NCBI GenBank assembly: GCA_030248215.1
Contig: JASANG010002205.1
Coordinates: forward strand, 124,001-188,000
DNA length: 64,000 nt
Source: Enoplolaimus lenunculus
Taxonomy: Eukaryota > Nematoda > Enoplea > Enoplida > Thoracostomopsidae
Direction: 5' to 3'
In this document: positions 1-10,250 of the stretch, one piece after another
Layout of the letters: each line of letters begins with the position of its first letter
How positions within the stretch are numbered: position 1 is the stretch's first letter
Program-made: the position numbers and the translations under genes
Notes under the pieces: model-generated
The model's input: only the letters and a program-made list of their open reading frames with translations
Databases searched by the model: none
Told to the model about the DNA's origin: nothing

Positions 1-276
1 ATTTGGTCCAAAACGCCAATAGTAGTTGCCCACAAGCACTTCTGCACCCACCACGCTACTGAACCAACTATTAGTCCAGCCAAAATTGTGTTAGTTTAGA
101 CTGATTAACATACCGCAATTTCTTGTATTAATACACCCATCCTAGATATTTAAACACGTGTTACTTAAAATCTGCGACTGCAACGCTTGCTGGAAATATG
201 AGCTGCAAGATATGCATAGTAATCAACGACAAATGTAGTTGCATCGGGTGGTAAGCTGTGAATCGTTGATATTAGG

Positions 277-445
277 GTGGGCGGCAGTTTAAAATTTTGT
301 CGATGCCAATGCCGATTCCAATTCCAACTTTATTACGCCATGGTTAGTAAACAGATAGGATACAACGTTACATGTCCAAAACGTATTGGCCAAGAATCGG
401 CAATTTTTTCCGTGCCGATGCCGATTAATCGGCACATCCCTATTA
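277..445. repeat. GCCGAT-rich hAT-like MITE remnant
   Basis: The left end reads TTAGGGTGGGC and the right end reads GGCACATCCCTATTAA. Both ends carry GCCGAT-type motifs that are partly inverted copies. This suggests a small non-autonomous element, family uncertain, perhaps hAT. A chance reading frame through it is not treated as a gene. Confidence 0.35.
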
Positions 446-489
446 ACAAGGAAAACACTTTGAAATATACACAGACGTAGTATGAAAAC

Positions 490-753
490 ATGGACCTAGT
501 TCAATCTGCAGCATCGAAAATCGTATTGGAACAACGCGATCTGCTCGACCTCTGTTCGAAATTTTGCCCATTTAGGCTACGTGGCGCAGTAGTAACATAT
601 TCTGCCTGGCATGCAGAAGATCGCGAGTTCGAAACACCAGTAACCAGCTGTCTCAACTGCTTAATGAAAAGATCTGAAGTCTCGAGTCAATTTCAATTAG
701 ACCTCCGCGGCCCAGGCTACAACAGTATCAAAATTAAACTGCGAAATTATTGA
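490..753 (+). CDS. Unrecognised 87-aa open frame
   Basis: An uninterrupted frame begins at ATG 490 and encodes 87 residues, with six cysteines including a CSKFC pair and a CLNC pair. Codon composition is more balanced than in the flanking AT-rich DNA and the frame does not lie in a repeat I can identify. I see no known domain, signal peptide or membrane segment. It could be a small gene, an exon of a gene extending off the left edge, or chance. Existence is uncertain and no function is assigned. Confidence 0.25.
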   Translation: MDLVQSAASKIVLEQRDLLDLCSKFCPFRLRGAVVTYSAWHAEDREFETPVTSCLNCLMKRSEVSSQFQLDLRGPGYNSIKIKLRNY

Positions 754-1276
754 CATAATATCTACAGATAAATCTGCTAATGAATACTTGACATCATGTT
801 TAAAAATACGAGTATCCTCCTTACGTTAATCGTATTGCACAATAATCACTCAATCTCTCGCCAGCAGAACTACAAACCGGCTAATAAATACGTTAGCTAA
901 GGATTTATATATCTGTGAACATCATTTTCTAGCAACCAGGAACGTACGGAGTAATGATTGATGTTTAATGACCTGAACACGCTGCTCATCATACTGATAA
1001 CTATAATAGTGAAACTGAGGCAAACTGGATTTTGGACATGTCGTGGTTTACCTGTAGAGAACATTTTGTAAAGTAATTTTTAATGAATTCAAGTGAGCAT
1101 TCATATTACAAAGGGAAAAGTAGTTTTTGTTGTTTTGCTAACGACGCATAACCTAAAAGCGGCTTTTAAAACATAAGTCAAACAACTTCTGGTGAAAAAG
1201 CTAGAAAGCAAGCAATGTCTACTGCTTTCACATTTGGACCAAACACAATGTACCGGCTGAGGCGGAAACTTAACAT

Positions 1277-1726
1277 ACTGTATCGACACGAATAAGAGGG
1301 GGGTAATATAAGAGGGGGTCCCAATTTTGGGTCCGAATCACTAGGAGTTCGTATCCCTAATAAGAGTCAGTAAGCAGTTTGAGTTCGTAAACCCTAATTA
1401 GAATTTATAAATGTCAATTAACCCTAATTGCAGCACATAAATGACTCCAGGACCAAATAATTTTAGCTCGAAACTTTAAAGCCTACTTAAATTTTGAAAG
1501 TACATTCCTAAGTATAACCTTTTATTATAGCTCAAACTATTGAAACGAGACGAATATACATTTAATTCAACGGATAGTTGCAGTACCGGATATATATCAG
1601 TAACGAAGGGCGGCGGAGCGTGGGTTAAAAATAAATAGAAGTCCGTAACCGAGTAACAAGGGGAGGTACCCTCTGAAGAGGCCAAATAAATATCTGCCAA
1701 CCCCTCTTATTCGGGTTAATATAGTA
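1277..1726. mobile_element. Tc1/mariner-like MITE (CTGTAGTGACCCGAATAAG family)
   Basis: The ends are inverted copies: ACGAATAAGAGGGG on the left and CCCCTCTTATTCGGG on the right, next to TA dinucleotides. The interior has ACCCTAATTA and TCCGTAACCGAGTAAC motifs shared with copies at 12222, 32290, 46557, 58695 and 62909. No transposase is present. The superfamily is inferred from the TA flanks and the TIR, not from a coding sequence. Confidence 0.6.
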
Positions 1727-2071
1727 GTTGCAGTTCGCTAAATATTTTCTTTGACAAATATTTTATATAATTCGATGTTTAAGAAATAATTATAATTGCT
1801 CAGCTAGCCCGTTGATTGTAAAATTGTGGCTGTTGTCAGGATTTATATAGTGCTTTCAAAACTTGAAGGAATTGTACCTCATACATAAGAGCAGCTTTTT
1901 GACTACCAGTACTTTTATTGCCGGCAATCGTGTTTACTTCATACCATTTGAAACGCACAACAGACTAACGCGTTAAGAGCTTGTGATTAGTTGGATAGGC
2001 TAGGGAACGACGGTTTTAGATATCAGTGCTCAGCAGCTGAAAATGAGGGGCGTTCCCAAGAGTTTCCAAGT

Positions 2072-2148
2072 TGGTCGACCGATGATCAGTCATCGAACTC
2101 AGTCCACGGGTCCTTAAGTGAACACTCTACCACTGCGCCACGTAGCCC
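2072..2148 (-). repeat. tRNA-derived SINE head
   Basis: On the minus strand this begins GGGCTACG and has a perfect type-2 pol III A box (TGGCGCAGTGG). About 40 nt later comes a degenerate B box (GAGTTCGATGA), and it ends in ACCA after 77 nt, the length of a tRNA. The two acceptor ends do not pair, so it is not a working tRNA gene. It looks like the tRNA head of a SINE whose body runs toward lower coordinates, to about 1980. The only open frame here crosses it and is judged spurious. Confidence 0.45.
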
Positions 2149-2564
2149 GTCTCTCCAACTGTATTTTTCGCCGACTATATGTGTCGACCGTACAATACAA
2201 TGTGCATTGCATTTATTGCGTATGCACCAGGACAAGCATGTCTCACATGCTTACACCTTACAAGAACCTCAACACACATGTATCTTGGTCGTTCCATGTT
2301 TTTACCGTTTTGCATATGAAGGCACTACACATGCATCAACATTTTACAGAAGTGCAGCATTAGCATGAGGTTTCATTTTGCCTCCATGCATCCGCATGTC
2401 ACAGAGCTATTCGGATGGTTTCAAGATTTTAATACCTTCCGACGTTACCTACGCATTTCAGCACCATGAATCAATTTGTAAAATAAATTGCTTATGTATT
2501 GGTTTCGACTATGGCAATTACCTAGTATATATTTACGTATCTGGTGATAGTAGTACCACGGTGT

Positions 2565-2772
2565 GACCGGATGTTTGCTTTCGGCTCCAGTAATTTGCAT
2601 TCCCGGATTTTCATTGGACAAAGGTTTAACGTAACCCTTTATTTCAAGTATTATTTATGAGAAAAATCACAATTTTTTGCAGTGACCCATAAATATATCA
2701 CCAGGAAACAGTGTTAATATAGGATATTTCCGTATTTGGTTACGGTTTATTTTGCTAATCGGTTGCACCCTG
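2565..2772. repeat. Degenerate CAGGGTGCAACC hAT-like fragment
   Basis: GTGACCGGATG opens the block and CGGTTGCACCCTGG closes it, with TTTCGGCTCCAG and CCGTATTTGGTTACGG inside. These are worn versions of the hAT-type family seen intact at 7718-8688 and 38914-39316. It lies just upstream of the NDUFAF8-like gene. Confidence 0.4.
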
Positions 2773-2917
2773 GTAAGTACCAGCAGTTGATCATTGTTTT
2801 TCTAGCAGTGCGGGACGAATTTTGCTGCATAATATTTGATATTTGAATTTTGGCGTATTAAGAGAGTTCAGAATTTTCGCGCGATTATAAAGATTTATGT
2901 TTATTTTTAATGTGTTA

Positions 2918-3689
2918 ATGTCGCCTGAACCCAAGATATTTCGTTTATTGCAACCATTGGTAGAGTGTTCCGCACAGGTGATCTATATATTTGTTTATAT
3001 TATTTAAGTGTATGAGGCAATTTGTTAGTAGCGGTTTGTGTTGCACTATAATACTGCATTAACTGCGTTTAGTTGGCAAGTTTGCTGTAGTTCTAAATTC
3101 ACAACTTAGTGTACTTTTCGAAAACATTTTGGTTGACACATAAATAGTCTCAAACACTTAGCCTATGTGTGACCTATTTGATGTCTGGTATCTATTTAAT
3201 TGCTAAGTTTAGTAATATATACCCCTTCGTTTAAGGCAGCACAGTTTGGAAAATGTGTGTCAGCTAATGTCTCTACAATGAAAAAAGGTGTTTGCGAGCA
3301 GGAACTGCATCAGTTTCTTCAATGTGTTAGACTGGTAAGTCTTTGTGCTAGAGTTGTACTGGTCAAAACTTAATTGCCCGACTGCTTTTATTCCAGGTAC
3401 GTATCTTGACATAATACATTAACATCAAGATGAAAGTGGACCACCATGTCACTTGTTTCGCATGTTTCATTCCCTTGAAGCATCGCAAATTTGGATAAGT
3501 GTTTTAAAATATTGCGTATAAATTTTATCTTGTACATGCATGGTTGACCAATAGTAAATGTTGTCACATCGTTAGTTAGATCTCCAGTCGTAAACTAAAG
3601 TAACATACGTATTGCTAAATTAAGAGGAATTAAATTATATTGTGATTGACACAAAAATTTTATTCCAGCATATGAAGAAATTGAAGTAA
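2918..3689 (+). CDS. NDUFAF8: NDUFAF8-like complex I assembly factor, three exons
   Basis: Exons 2918-2977, 3236-3334 and 3669-3689 join in phase 0 to give a 59-residue protein. Donors are CAG|GTGATC and CTG|GTAAGT; acceptors are TTTAAG| and TATTCCAG|. It carries a twin CX9C signature: C17-x9-C27 and C40-x9-C50. The stretch FGKCVSANVSTMKKGVCEQE followed by an LxxFLQC motif resembles vertebrate NDUFAF8 (YGRCVQA, KDFCAREF, LRSC), which is about 74 residues with the same cysteine layout. Known members are imported into mitochondria by the MIA40 disulfide relay and, with NDUFAF5, help assemble respiratory complex I. The first acceptor has a weak pyrimidine tract. The three matching phases and cysteine spacing make chance unlikely; the family assignment is from memory. 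UTP23 follows 0.5 kb downstream on the same strand. Confidence 0.82.
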
Positions 3690-4178
3690 ACATTCAGGGC
3701 AGTCATTGGTGCAGGAAACTTATAATGTACGTAAGTGATGGAAATTATGAATCTTTATTTTTTCATTTTGGCTAATACACTGTAATGTTTACTAAAAGGT
3801 CTATTAAGCCAAATGGGTTTGTTTTGTGTAGTTTTCGTGCATTGGTTAATATCTGTATCACATAGCACACGAAGAATTAGGATTAATAATACAGTGTATT
3901 ATATGAAACAAATAAACAAGGTAGGATTATAATTGCGACTGTTAATGAATTAACTTGAAATTACAGAATTTTATATACTGGCTAATACGTTACAGAAGCA
4001 GCCGGTGAATCATTGAGTAAAGCGTATGCCATTCACGAAATGTTTACAGGGTTGCGGATCTCGTGTATAAGTGTTCGTGTAGTACGCTGGAGTTTATCTT
4101 GGCAGTCTCGCTTCTTTTCCTTACAGCAACTCACGAAACACCTGAACTTGACATTTTTTAATTTTTGTACTTATTTCA

Positions 4179-4205
4179 GAGAATCAAAGTTATATATCAG
4201 TTATT
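4179..4205 (+). promoter_or_regulatory. Splice acceptor upstream of UTP23 start
   Basis: TTATTTCAG ends at 4179 and a second AG lies at 4199-4200, just before ATG 4206. This implies a 5'UTR intron or a trans-spliced leader site. There is no splice donor that I can pair with it confidently. Confidence 0.4.
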
Positions 4206-5069
4206 ATGAAAGTTCGCCGATACAAACGAGTGTCGCGCATACTGCGATTTTATAGAACAAACTTTGGCCTTGCGGCGCCATACAACATACTTGCCGACGG
4301 AACTTTTCTTAATGCGGCATTAACATCAAAAATAAATTTACGCGAGCAACTGCCGGTTTACTTGGACTCAAATGTTTATCTTTATGTTACACCCTGTGCT
4401 ATAAATGAACTCAAGTTACTGGGACCTCAAGTCGCAGGTCCTTTGCGCATCGCCGAGTCATTGTCTGTATATCAGTGTGGGCACATGGATTTTGAAGCAG
4501 TCCGGAATGGATCCGTGCCGCCTTTAACGACTAGTGATTGTTACGCTAAAATTTTGAAGCGATCGCGTAAATTGTTAAAAAAATCGTCTTTCAGTTGCAA
4601 ACAGGCCACAGCGCAGAGCAGTACATCGTCACAACAGTGGATGGTTGCTACGGTAGATCCAATGCTATCGGAACGTATAAGAAATTTTTTGCCAGCAACA
4701 CCCGTATTGTATATTGCTCATCGGTCTCTACTAATTGAAAAACCACAAACTGTGGCAGATCAGATGGCTCATTCTACACTAGAAGCTCGTATTGCAAATC
4801 ACGACGCGTCGAATCGCATAAGGCAACTTAAAAGTCAACTTTTAGTTGACGATGAACCTTTATCTGTAGTAGTAAAACGGAAACGTGGACCGAAAGGTCC
4901 TAATCCATTGTCGTGTAGAAAGAAAAAGACGAAAGAAAAACAACTGATGTTAAATAGCAGCATCGATGGGACTCTGGAGAAGTCGAAACATCGTAAACGT
5001 GGTCGCAGAAGAAGGTTAAGTAAAAAAATGTCCAGTTCTGACGATCGAGAAGTTGCCAAGGATAGCTGA
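4206..5069 (+). CDS. UTP23: UTP23, small-subunit processome PIN-fold protein
   Basis: A single exon encodes 287 residues, against about 250 in human UTP23. It aligns from the first Met: a basic start, FYRTNFGLAAPYNILADGTF (residues 15-34), then REQLP and TPCAINELKLLG. The PIN-fold acidic residue D31 and a second at D151 (VATVD) are visible. C64 and the YQCGH segment (C91, H93) match the family's zinc-binding region. YIAHRSLLIEKP (169-180) corresponds to the family's conserved C-terminal PIN segment, and GPNPLSCRKKK (231-241) is a hallmark. The tail is strongly basic, as expected of a nucleolar protein. UTP23 acts in the early small-subunit processome, needed for 18S rRNA maturation and snR30/U17 release. 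A Lys/Ser-rich insertion at about 115-145 explains part of the extra length. I am confident of the family. Confidence 0.93.
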   Translation: MKVRRYKRVSRILRFYRTNFGLAAPYNILADGTFLNAALTSKINLREQLPVYLDSNVYLYVTPCAINELKLLGPQVAGPLRIAESLSVYQCGHMDFEAVRNGSVPPLTTSDCYAKILKRSRKLLKKSSFSCKQATAQSSTSSQQWMVATVDPMLSERIRNFLPATPVLYIAHRSLLIEKPQTVADQMAHSTLEARIANHDASNRIRQLKSQLLVDDEPLSVVVKRKRGPKGPNPLSCRKKKTKEKQLMLNSSIDGTLEKSKHRKRGRRRRLSKKMSSSDDREVAKDS

Positions 5070-6457
5070 ACAGCGCTGGGGAACTATGCCCGTGTCATAT
5101 TTTGTCAACGAATGCCTAACTAAAATACATTGGAGAATTTGGAAGTGTGTGCTGTGCGCGTGATGCGCAAAGTTTCTGTTTGATTTCAGCAACCATTTTC
5201 GGCTGAGTAAATCGAATAATTTATTGCTAGAACATTTTCGCGAAAATTTAATTATATAACATGAATGCTGGTTGGTAATCAATTGTTTTGCTTAATGTTG
5301 AGTTTTTTATTTTTCCTTTATTTCAGCCAAAGAAATTCTGACATTTAACGCATTTGACGCCTTAAGACCGCATTCAAATTAGTTCGTTCATGTACATACG
5401 CGTTATATCTATGGTCCTTAATGATGTCCTCATTGCTTTGTAAATTGGTACGCTAAATAATCAAACTGTACGTTTAACCTGCAAAATCCTAATTTGGGTG
5501 GTGCTTACATTGCGTCAGATATCCCATAGTTGCTGGAACTTTGACTAAAAAATAACAGCGCTTTTTACTGATTGAAAAAACTTTGATAAACATAAGGTGT
5601 AACCGGGGTTGAAAAATACTGCATCCAGAGCCGTGTTTCCTTCCGTAGTCGGACAAATAAGTATCTCCGGTTGTATCTTGAGCATCAGGTGACTGATATT
5701 TTCCAACTTCGATATATGGGTACGCTCATTTTTGCTTCTATAAACTACAAATAGTGTCTGTAATGCAGTAAATTTATTTTGCGTTGCTTTACGAGTGAGC
5801 GTAATACGGAGTGACTAAGATGCAACCTGCTTTCAACCTTTTGTTGCAGGAGTAACATTGGAAAAGACCGTAATGCAAGGGATGCAAAAATTGCCATAGT
5901 TCGCGGTCGATAATACCGTAATTTTTGGATCGCATAAACGTAGTATTTGTGCTTTTACACTGGACGTTTCAAGCCACAATAAGCTTTCAGATTTAGTTGC
6001 AAATTATATTTTAGAATCGTTTAATATTTTCCATTTTTTCCACCCCGCTCGGAAAAAAATGGTAAACATTTTTTCCGCCCACAACCCTGGTTCCAAATAA
6101 CCAAAAGATGCTCATTGTATTAGTTTTGCCTGGGCATTTTGTTTTATATTCAGCTTTACCGTCCGTTCACACCATGGTACACAGCTAGTCTGGGTGAAAC
6201 CGGAAGTGAACATTGTCGGAGCCGGAGGTCAACGGTGAGGCGAAATTAACGCAGGTAAAGTGGTAAGTGCTCATTCAGAACTCTGATACTTTTACTGGGA
6301 TCGCTATTATTTTCTCGCCGAAACAGGAACCGGAATAAGATTTTCAGTAAAATTGCATCACTGAAATGCTTCTAAATCGACTACGATTTAAAAACATGAA
6401 TATTTCGTATTTTTAACTGGTTTGTTTTATTAAAATTACAAAAACATGTGCCAAATA
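5070..6457. other. Intergenic; one worn repeat
   Basis: This holds the UTP23 3' flank and no convincing gene. Between about 5597 and 6095 a block runs from AGGTGTAACCGGGG to CCACAACCCTGG and contains GGTTGTATC and CCGCTCGG motifs. It may be an old member of the GGTGCAACCGG hAT-like family. I see nothing else I can support. Confidence 0.4.
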
Positions 6458-6461
6458 TTAA

Positions 6462-6724
6462 CCCCTTCTCACATTGAGTTGCCTATAGGCAACTAAGCGC
6501 AGTGTATATACGTTAAATAATGTATATCGCACCGTGTTTAACAATTGCAACACGTATACATAGTACTAAATCACCACAAGATGTGAGAGCCCCCTCGGGC
6601 TCGAGCGTCAAGCTCCTATAGCTGAGTGGTGATGGTATACGCCTCCGACCCCAATCACTGGAGTTCGAATCTCAGCATAAAAGTAGGTCTCAGGGGAAAT
6701 AGAAAATATTCATGTGAGAAAGGG
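6462..6724 (+). mobile_element. 263-bp piggyBac-like MITE with internal tRNA-like module (copy 1)
   Basis: TTAA flanks both ends (6458-6461 and 6725-6728). The ends are inverted: CCCCTTCTCACATTGAG and ATTCATGTGAGAAAGGG. TTAA target duplications and CCC...GGG tips are the piggyBac hallmark. Inside are a palindrome TTGCCTATAGGCAA, a hairpin-forming GAGCCCCCTCGGGCTC, then an A box TAGCTGAGTGG and a B box GAGTTCGAATCTC at tRNA-like spacing. There is no transposase. Two more copies of exactly the same length are at 25140 and 29567. Confidence 0.8.
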
Positions 6725-6939
6725 TTAACGCATACTTAATCATGAAGTCGTAATAAGCAGGGTTTCAGGAATCCAGCCGTTACTGGTTTACCCTGTTGTA
6801 TAGTACATATACTGCATTGTTACTAAAAACAATCAAATATTAGTAATAATAGATCTAAAATTCAACGTTTGACAACTCTCAATATCTCTAAATTAATTTC
6901 TACGAATGTATAATTTCATTTTGCTCGGACCAGTTGCAC

Positions 6940-7022
6940 GAATTACACGGCTTACCGGAGTTCGAATCTTAACATAAAAGTAGGTCTCAGGGGAAATAAA
7001 AAATATTCATGTGAGAAAAGGT
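6940..7022 (+). mobile_element. Truncated copy of the 263-bp TTAA MITE
   Basis: Only the B-box half and right end remain: CCGGAGTTCGAATC through TTCATGTGAGAAAAGG. The A-box half is missing. Confidence 0.65.
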
Positions 7023-7351
7023 TCAATTAAAATATTTCGGATGTAAGTTATGAAAATCAACCGTGCACAACTAACTTTCATCCCATATTTGATTTGTCTC
7101 CTGAAAACATATTGCAAACCGAATACATAAAGATAGCTGTAACATCGACAGCAGAGACAGATATAATCCACTAAATGGTAAATACAAATTTTGATTTTAT
7201 TATGTTCTAATAACTGATTCTACACTAAAATCTTCGCGACGCTGAAATATTACCAAAGTCCGAACAGGAACCCGCCTGAATATTTATATTTCTTTGAGGT
7301 TTGAACGAAAATTTAAAAAAGAATTAAGCATTCTAAATCGTGTGATTATAC

Positions 7352-7400
7352 TGTATTGACCCGACTAAGAGGGGGGACTGATATTTATTTGGTTGGTAGG
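7352..7400. mobile_element. Isolated end of a Tc1-like MITE
   Basis: TACTGTATTGACCCGACTAAGAGG followed by GACTGATATTTATTTGG matches the left end of the element at 12222, but no right end follows. It abuts the degenerate repeat that starts at about 7385. Confidence 0.5.
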
Positions 7401-7610
7401 GAATTCAAACGCATATGTATGCCCAGGTTTGGTAGGGAAAATCTGAAGCGTAAATTTTGTTTGGAAAACGGGAAAAATATAAAATTTAAACGCCCAAGTT
7501 TTCATGGTTTGGTTAACCGCCCGGACTATTCCTGGTTTGGTTTTGGTAGGCAAACGTATACGCTTGAGCAAGTTTTGCAAGCTAACATTGCACAATGGGC
7601 CATAAATACA
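7385..7610 (-). repeat. Degenerate pyrimidine-rich tandem repeat, block 1
   Basis: Read on the minus strand, it shows worn units of about 80-90 bp containing ACCAAACC, a CGTTTRAATTTT core and CCCGTTTTCCAAACAAA. Related blocks are at 8790, 9640, 23560, 24440, 25570 and 26200. Both strands stay open over long stretches because of low stop-codon density, so the frames here are not taken as genes. Confidence 0.55.
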
Positions 7611-7717
7611 CATTTGCTTTATTCTACAACTTGTTTTATGAAATACCAAATTAATTCTTTACTTCGAATGCCAGCAAATTAAAGACTGGCGAAAATTTTA
7701 AAAATATATTTCAGGAA

Positions 7718-8688
7718 CAGGGTACAACCAGAGGTCTGACTCCGGCTCATTCAGAAAATCGGCCTCCGGCTCCGGTAAAATTTTTGCCGGAGGTTCCGGC
7801 AATTTCGGTAGTAAAATATGCACAATTTTGCAAAGTTTACGTGTTTGAACGCGTTTCGTTTTATTTTTGTCACAATTTTCAGGAAAAAATTTCTGAGAAT
7901 TCGCCGAAAATTAGCGTAAAACCAAACAAATTAACAGCATATTGCAGATATTGGCTAAAATTAACTAATTAACCATCATTTTTAATACCTGTAGGTGGCT
8001 CTGCCAGTCTTAAATCTATTTCAAAATAAAAACTAAAACACAAACTAAAATCCAACCTTAAACCACACCTTAAGGGAGTCTCTGGCTCCACCTAGTCTCT
8101 CTTCGAACTTAAGTTAGGCTTAGGCGTTACTACAAGGCGTAGAAATTGATAAAAACGATGTGATGGCGGCTGTGTCCGCAATGTGAAACTTACCTGGGCC
8201 CTGCGTGGCCGTTGAATATTGTTGCATATCGATCTGGCTATTTTGGTTCGAAGGGACATGTTCTACACGGATTGGCAAAATCTAACGGGGTTAGATTGGT
8301 TGAAAATTTGGTGTATCTCTAACGGAGTTAGAGTGCACGGTTACAAATTTTGGTAAAATTGGGGTTTAATTCTAACGGGGTTATGATTACACGGATTTTC
8401 TGGGAAATTGTAATAGTTTTGGTAAAGTGGAGCCAGTGGCTGGAATAAACAGATTCAGCCATCGGTTATAAGGATTCCGGATCAGGTTACAGGTTGGATA
8501 TCATATCCGTATCTTACTTGTATATTGCTGCTGTAAAGGTATTGGGGAGGGTTAGTTACCATTACCGGCCGCGTTACTTAAAATTACGAACTTCTCACAT
8601 TACCTAATTTCGCCTCACCTCTGGCTCCAGCTTCGGCAAGTTTCGTCGACCTCTGGCTCCGGTATTTTTCACCTCCGGTTGCACCCTG
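7718..8688. mobile_element. hAT-type non-autonomous element, about 970 bp
   Basis: The tips are CAGGGTACAACCAGAGG and CTCCGGTTGCACCCTG, inverted to each other. The flanking 8-mers TTCAGGAA (7710-7717) and TTCAGTAA (8689-8696) match at 7 of 8 positions, as expected for a hAT target duplication. Subterminal CTCCGGCTCCGG motifs occur at both ends. A central 500-600 bp with the repeated palindrome TCTAACGGGGTTAGA (about 8281-8390) may be a separate inserted repeat. No transposase frame is present. Confidence 0.75.
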
Positions 8689-8789
8689 TTCAGTAACCAG
8701 ACTCGGCAGTGAATAGCAAACTTAAAAATTGACATTAAAAAGTGGGTTCCTTACAAGACACTGCAAAAAACGAGGCGAGAAACAGGTGT

Positions 8790-9235
8790 ACGTATGTTTG
8801 GTCTTTTTGTGCCTTTCCCGTTTTCCAAAAACCCATGCCTCAAATTTCTTACCGGGAAAAACCTAAATGTTGTAAACTGTCTACGTTTACAATTTTCCAA
8901 ACACAATTCTTCGCTTCAGATTTCTCTATCAAACCGGGCAAAACCTAAACGTTTGAATTTTGTAATTTTCCCGTTTACCGGACATCAGCAACAATTCTAA
9001 TTTTTTCGCCAAACCAAGAGAACATATTGATTTGAAGTTCCCACTTTTCAACAGTATTCGTTTTGCAAACAGAACACATTATAGAATATTTCTTCCAACC
9101 CAACTAGAACGCACATTCCCACCCCTGCCAGAAAGATAAAACCTAGACGTTTAACATTTACAGTTTTCACGTTTTCCGAAATTAACCTGTATTTCCAGGT
9201 TCCCTGCCAAAAAGAAAGGCAAATGCGGAACGTTT
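8790..9235 (+). repeat. Degenerate pyrimidine-rich tandem repeat, block 2
   Basis: Several worn units contain CCCGTTTTCCAAAA, ACCTAAACGTTTGAATTTT and CGCCAAACCAAGAG at intervals of about 85 bp. It is the same family as the blocks at 7385 and 25570. Confidence 0.55.
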
Positions 9236-9339
9236 TGTCCCTATTAGACAATTGGGTAACATTCTGTTTGCTTATACACCCTATATGGTGTAAACAAATA
9301 CGTATTTGTCTGCTATTATTATGTGCGGGTTACCTTTTG

Positions 9340-9560
9340 TTCTTAAATATATGATATTCGAATTATTGTCTGCAAATATCATATGATATGTTTTCAAATG
9401 TTTGCATACTTGAGGTAACATACCCAAATTGTCCTGTTGAATATCATATGATATTCGTATAAATGTCCCACAGTATCACGTGACATACAGAATCTTGTAC
9501 ACGTTGAGCATTTGAGAGCGCTGGTTTGTCAGCTAATGCCATATGACATTCGAGTTTTGT
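9340..9560. repeat. Cluster of ATATCATATGATAT palindromes
   Basis: Palindromic AATATCATATGATATTCG-type motifs recur at about 9345, 9376 and 9438, with a related CATATGACATTCG at 9540. They are spaced roughly 60-100 bp apart, with shared CAAATTGTC and TTTGTC contexts. This is a short diverged repeat cluster of unknown origin. Confidence 0.45.
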
Positions 9561-9639
9561 CTGTTAGTGTTGATCCGACATAAGAGCCGGAATTTTATAA
9601 CGTTGACGTGGAATCAACGTGGGACAAACCGCGGCCCGC

Positions 9640-9870
9640 CTGCCCCGGTTATAACGTGAATCCCGTAAAACGTATATGTGATTTAATTTTACACTTTTCT
9701 CGTTTTCCGAGCCGAACGGCATATCCCAATTTTTCCGCCACGCCAACCAAACCTCACCTTACTGCCAAACGAAACGAAAACGTATGCGCTCGAATTTTCG
9801 ACTTTTTCCGTTTTCGAAGTCCAACAGCATATTCCAATTTCTCAACCAAACCAAACAACGTATAGCACAG
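9640..9870 (+). repeat. Degenerate pyrimidine-rich tandem repeat, block 3
   Basis: Two visible units share CGGCATATCCCAATTTTTCC or CAGCATATTCCAATTTCTC, CAACCAAAC and TCGTTTTCCGA motifs. It belongs to the same family as the neighbouring blocks. Confidence 0.5.
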
Positions 9871-10250
9871 AGTCACCCAAGAAGTCTATTTTAGACAGTA
9901 ATCGGCGTTGAGAAAAATGCCTTTTTGCTATTCTGTGAGAGAAAACTCTCTAGTTGCACAATGAGAGTTTTGTTGCAGCATCATTTCAGGAAAGATATAT
10001 ACGGATTGAAAAGCACCCTATAGCTGTGTTTCTTGTTGCTGTATTTTGTGGAACAACAAGGTGTGTTTTTTGGGTATAGACCGCGTTTCAAAACCATTGT
10101 AAACGACAATATATTCATTTTTAGTTTACTCAATTTTATATTATAAACTAGAATATAGCTCCCGACCGTAGCACTAACGCTATTCTGTATTGTTTGCTCG
10201 TGTGCGTGAGTGCGGCTTATTGCTAGTTTTCCTTTTGCGAACAAACGAAA

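Noticed and set aside
1991-2368. 125-codon open frame
   Set aside because: It crosses a tRNA-derived SINE head in antisense. It has no splice sites or domain, and a second frame is open over the same bases.
6600-6690. Candidate tRNA gene
   Set aside because: A and B boxes are present, but the acceptor, anticodon and T stems do not pair. The sequence repeats inside a TTAA-flanked element.
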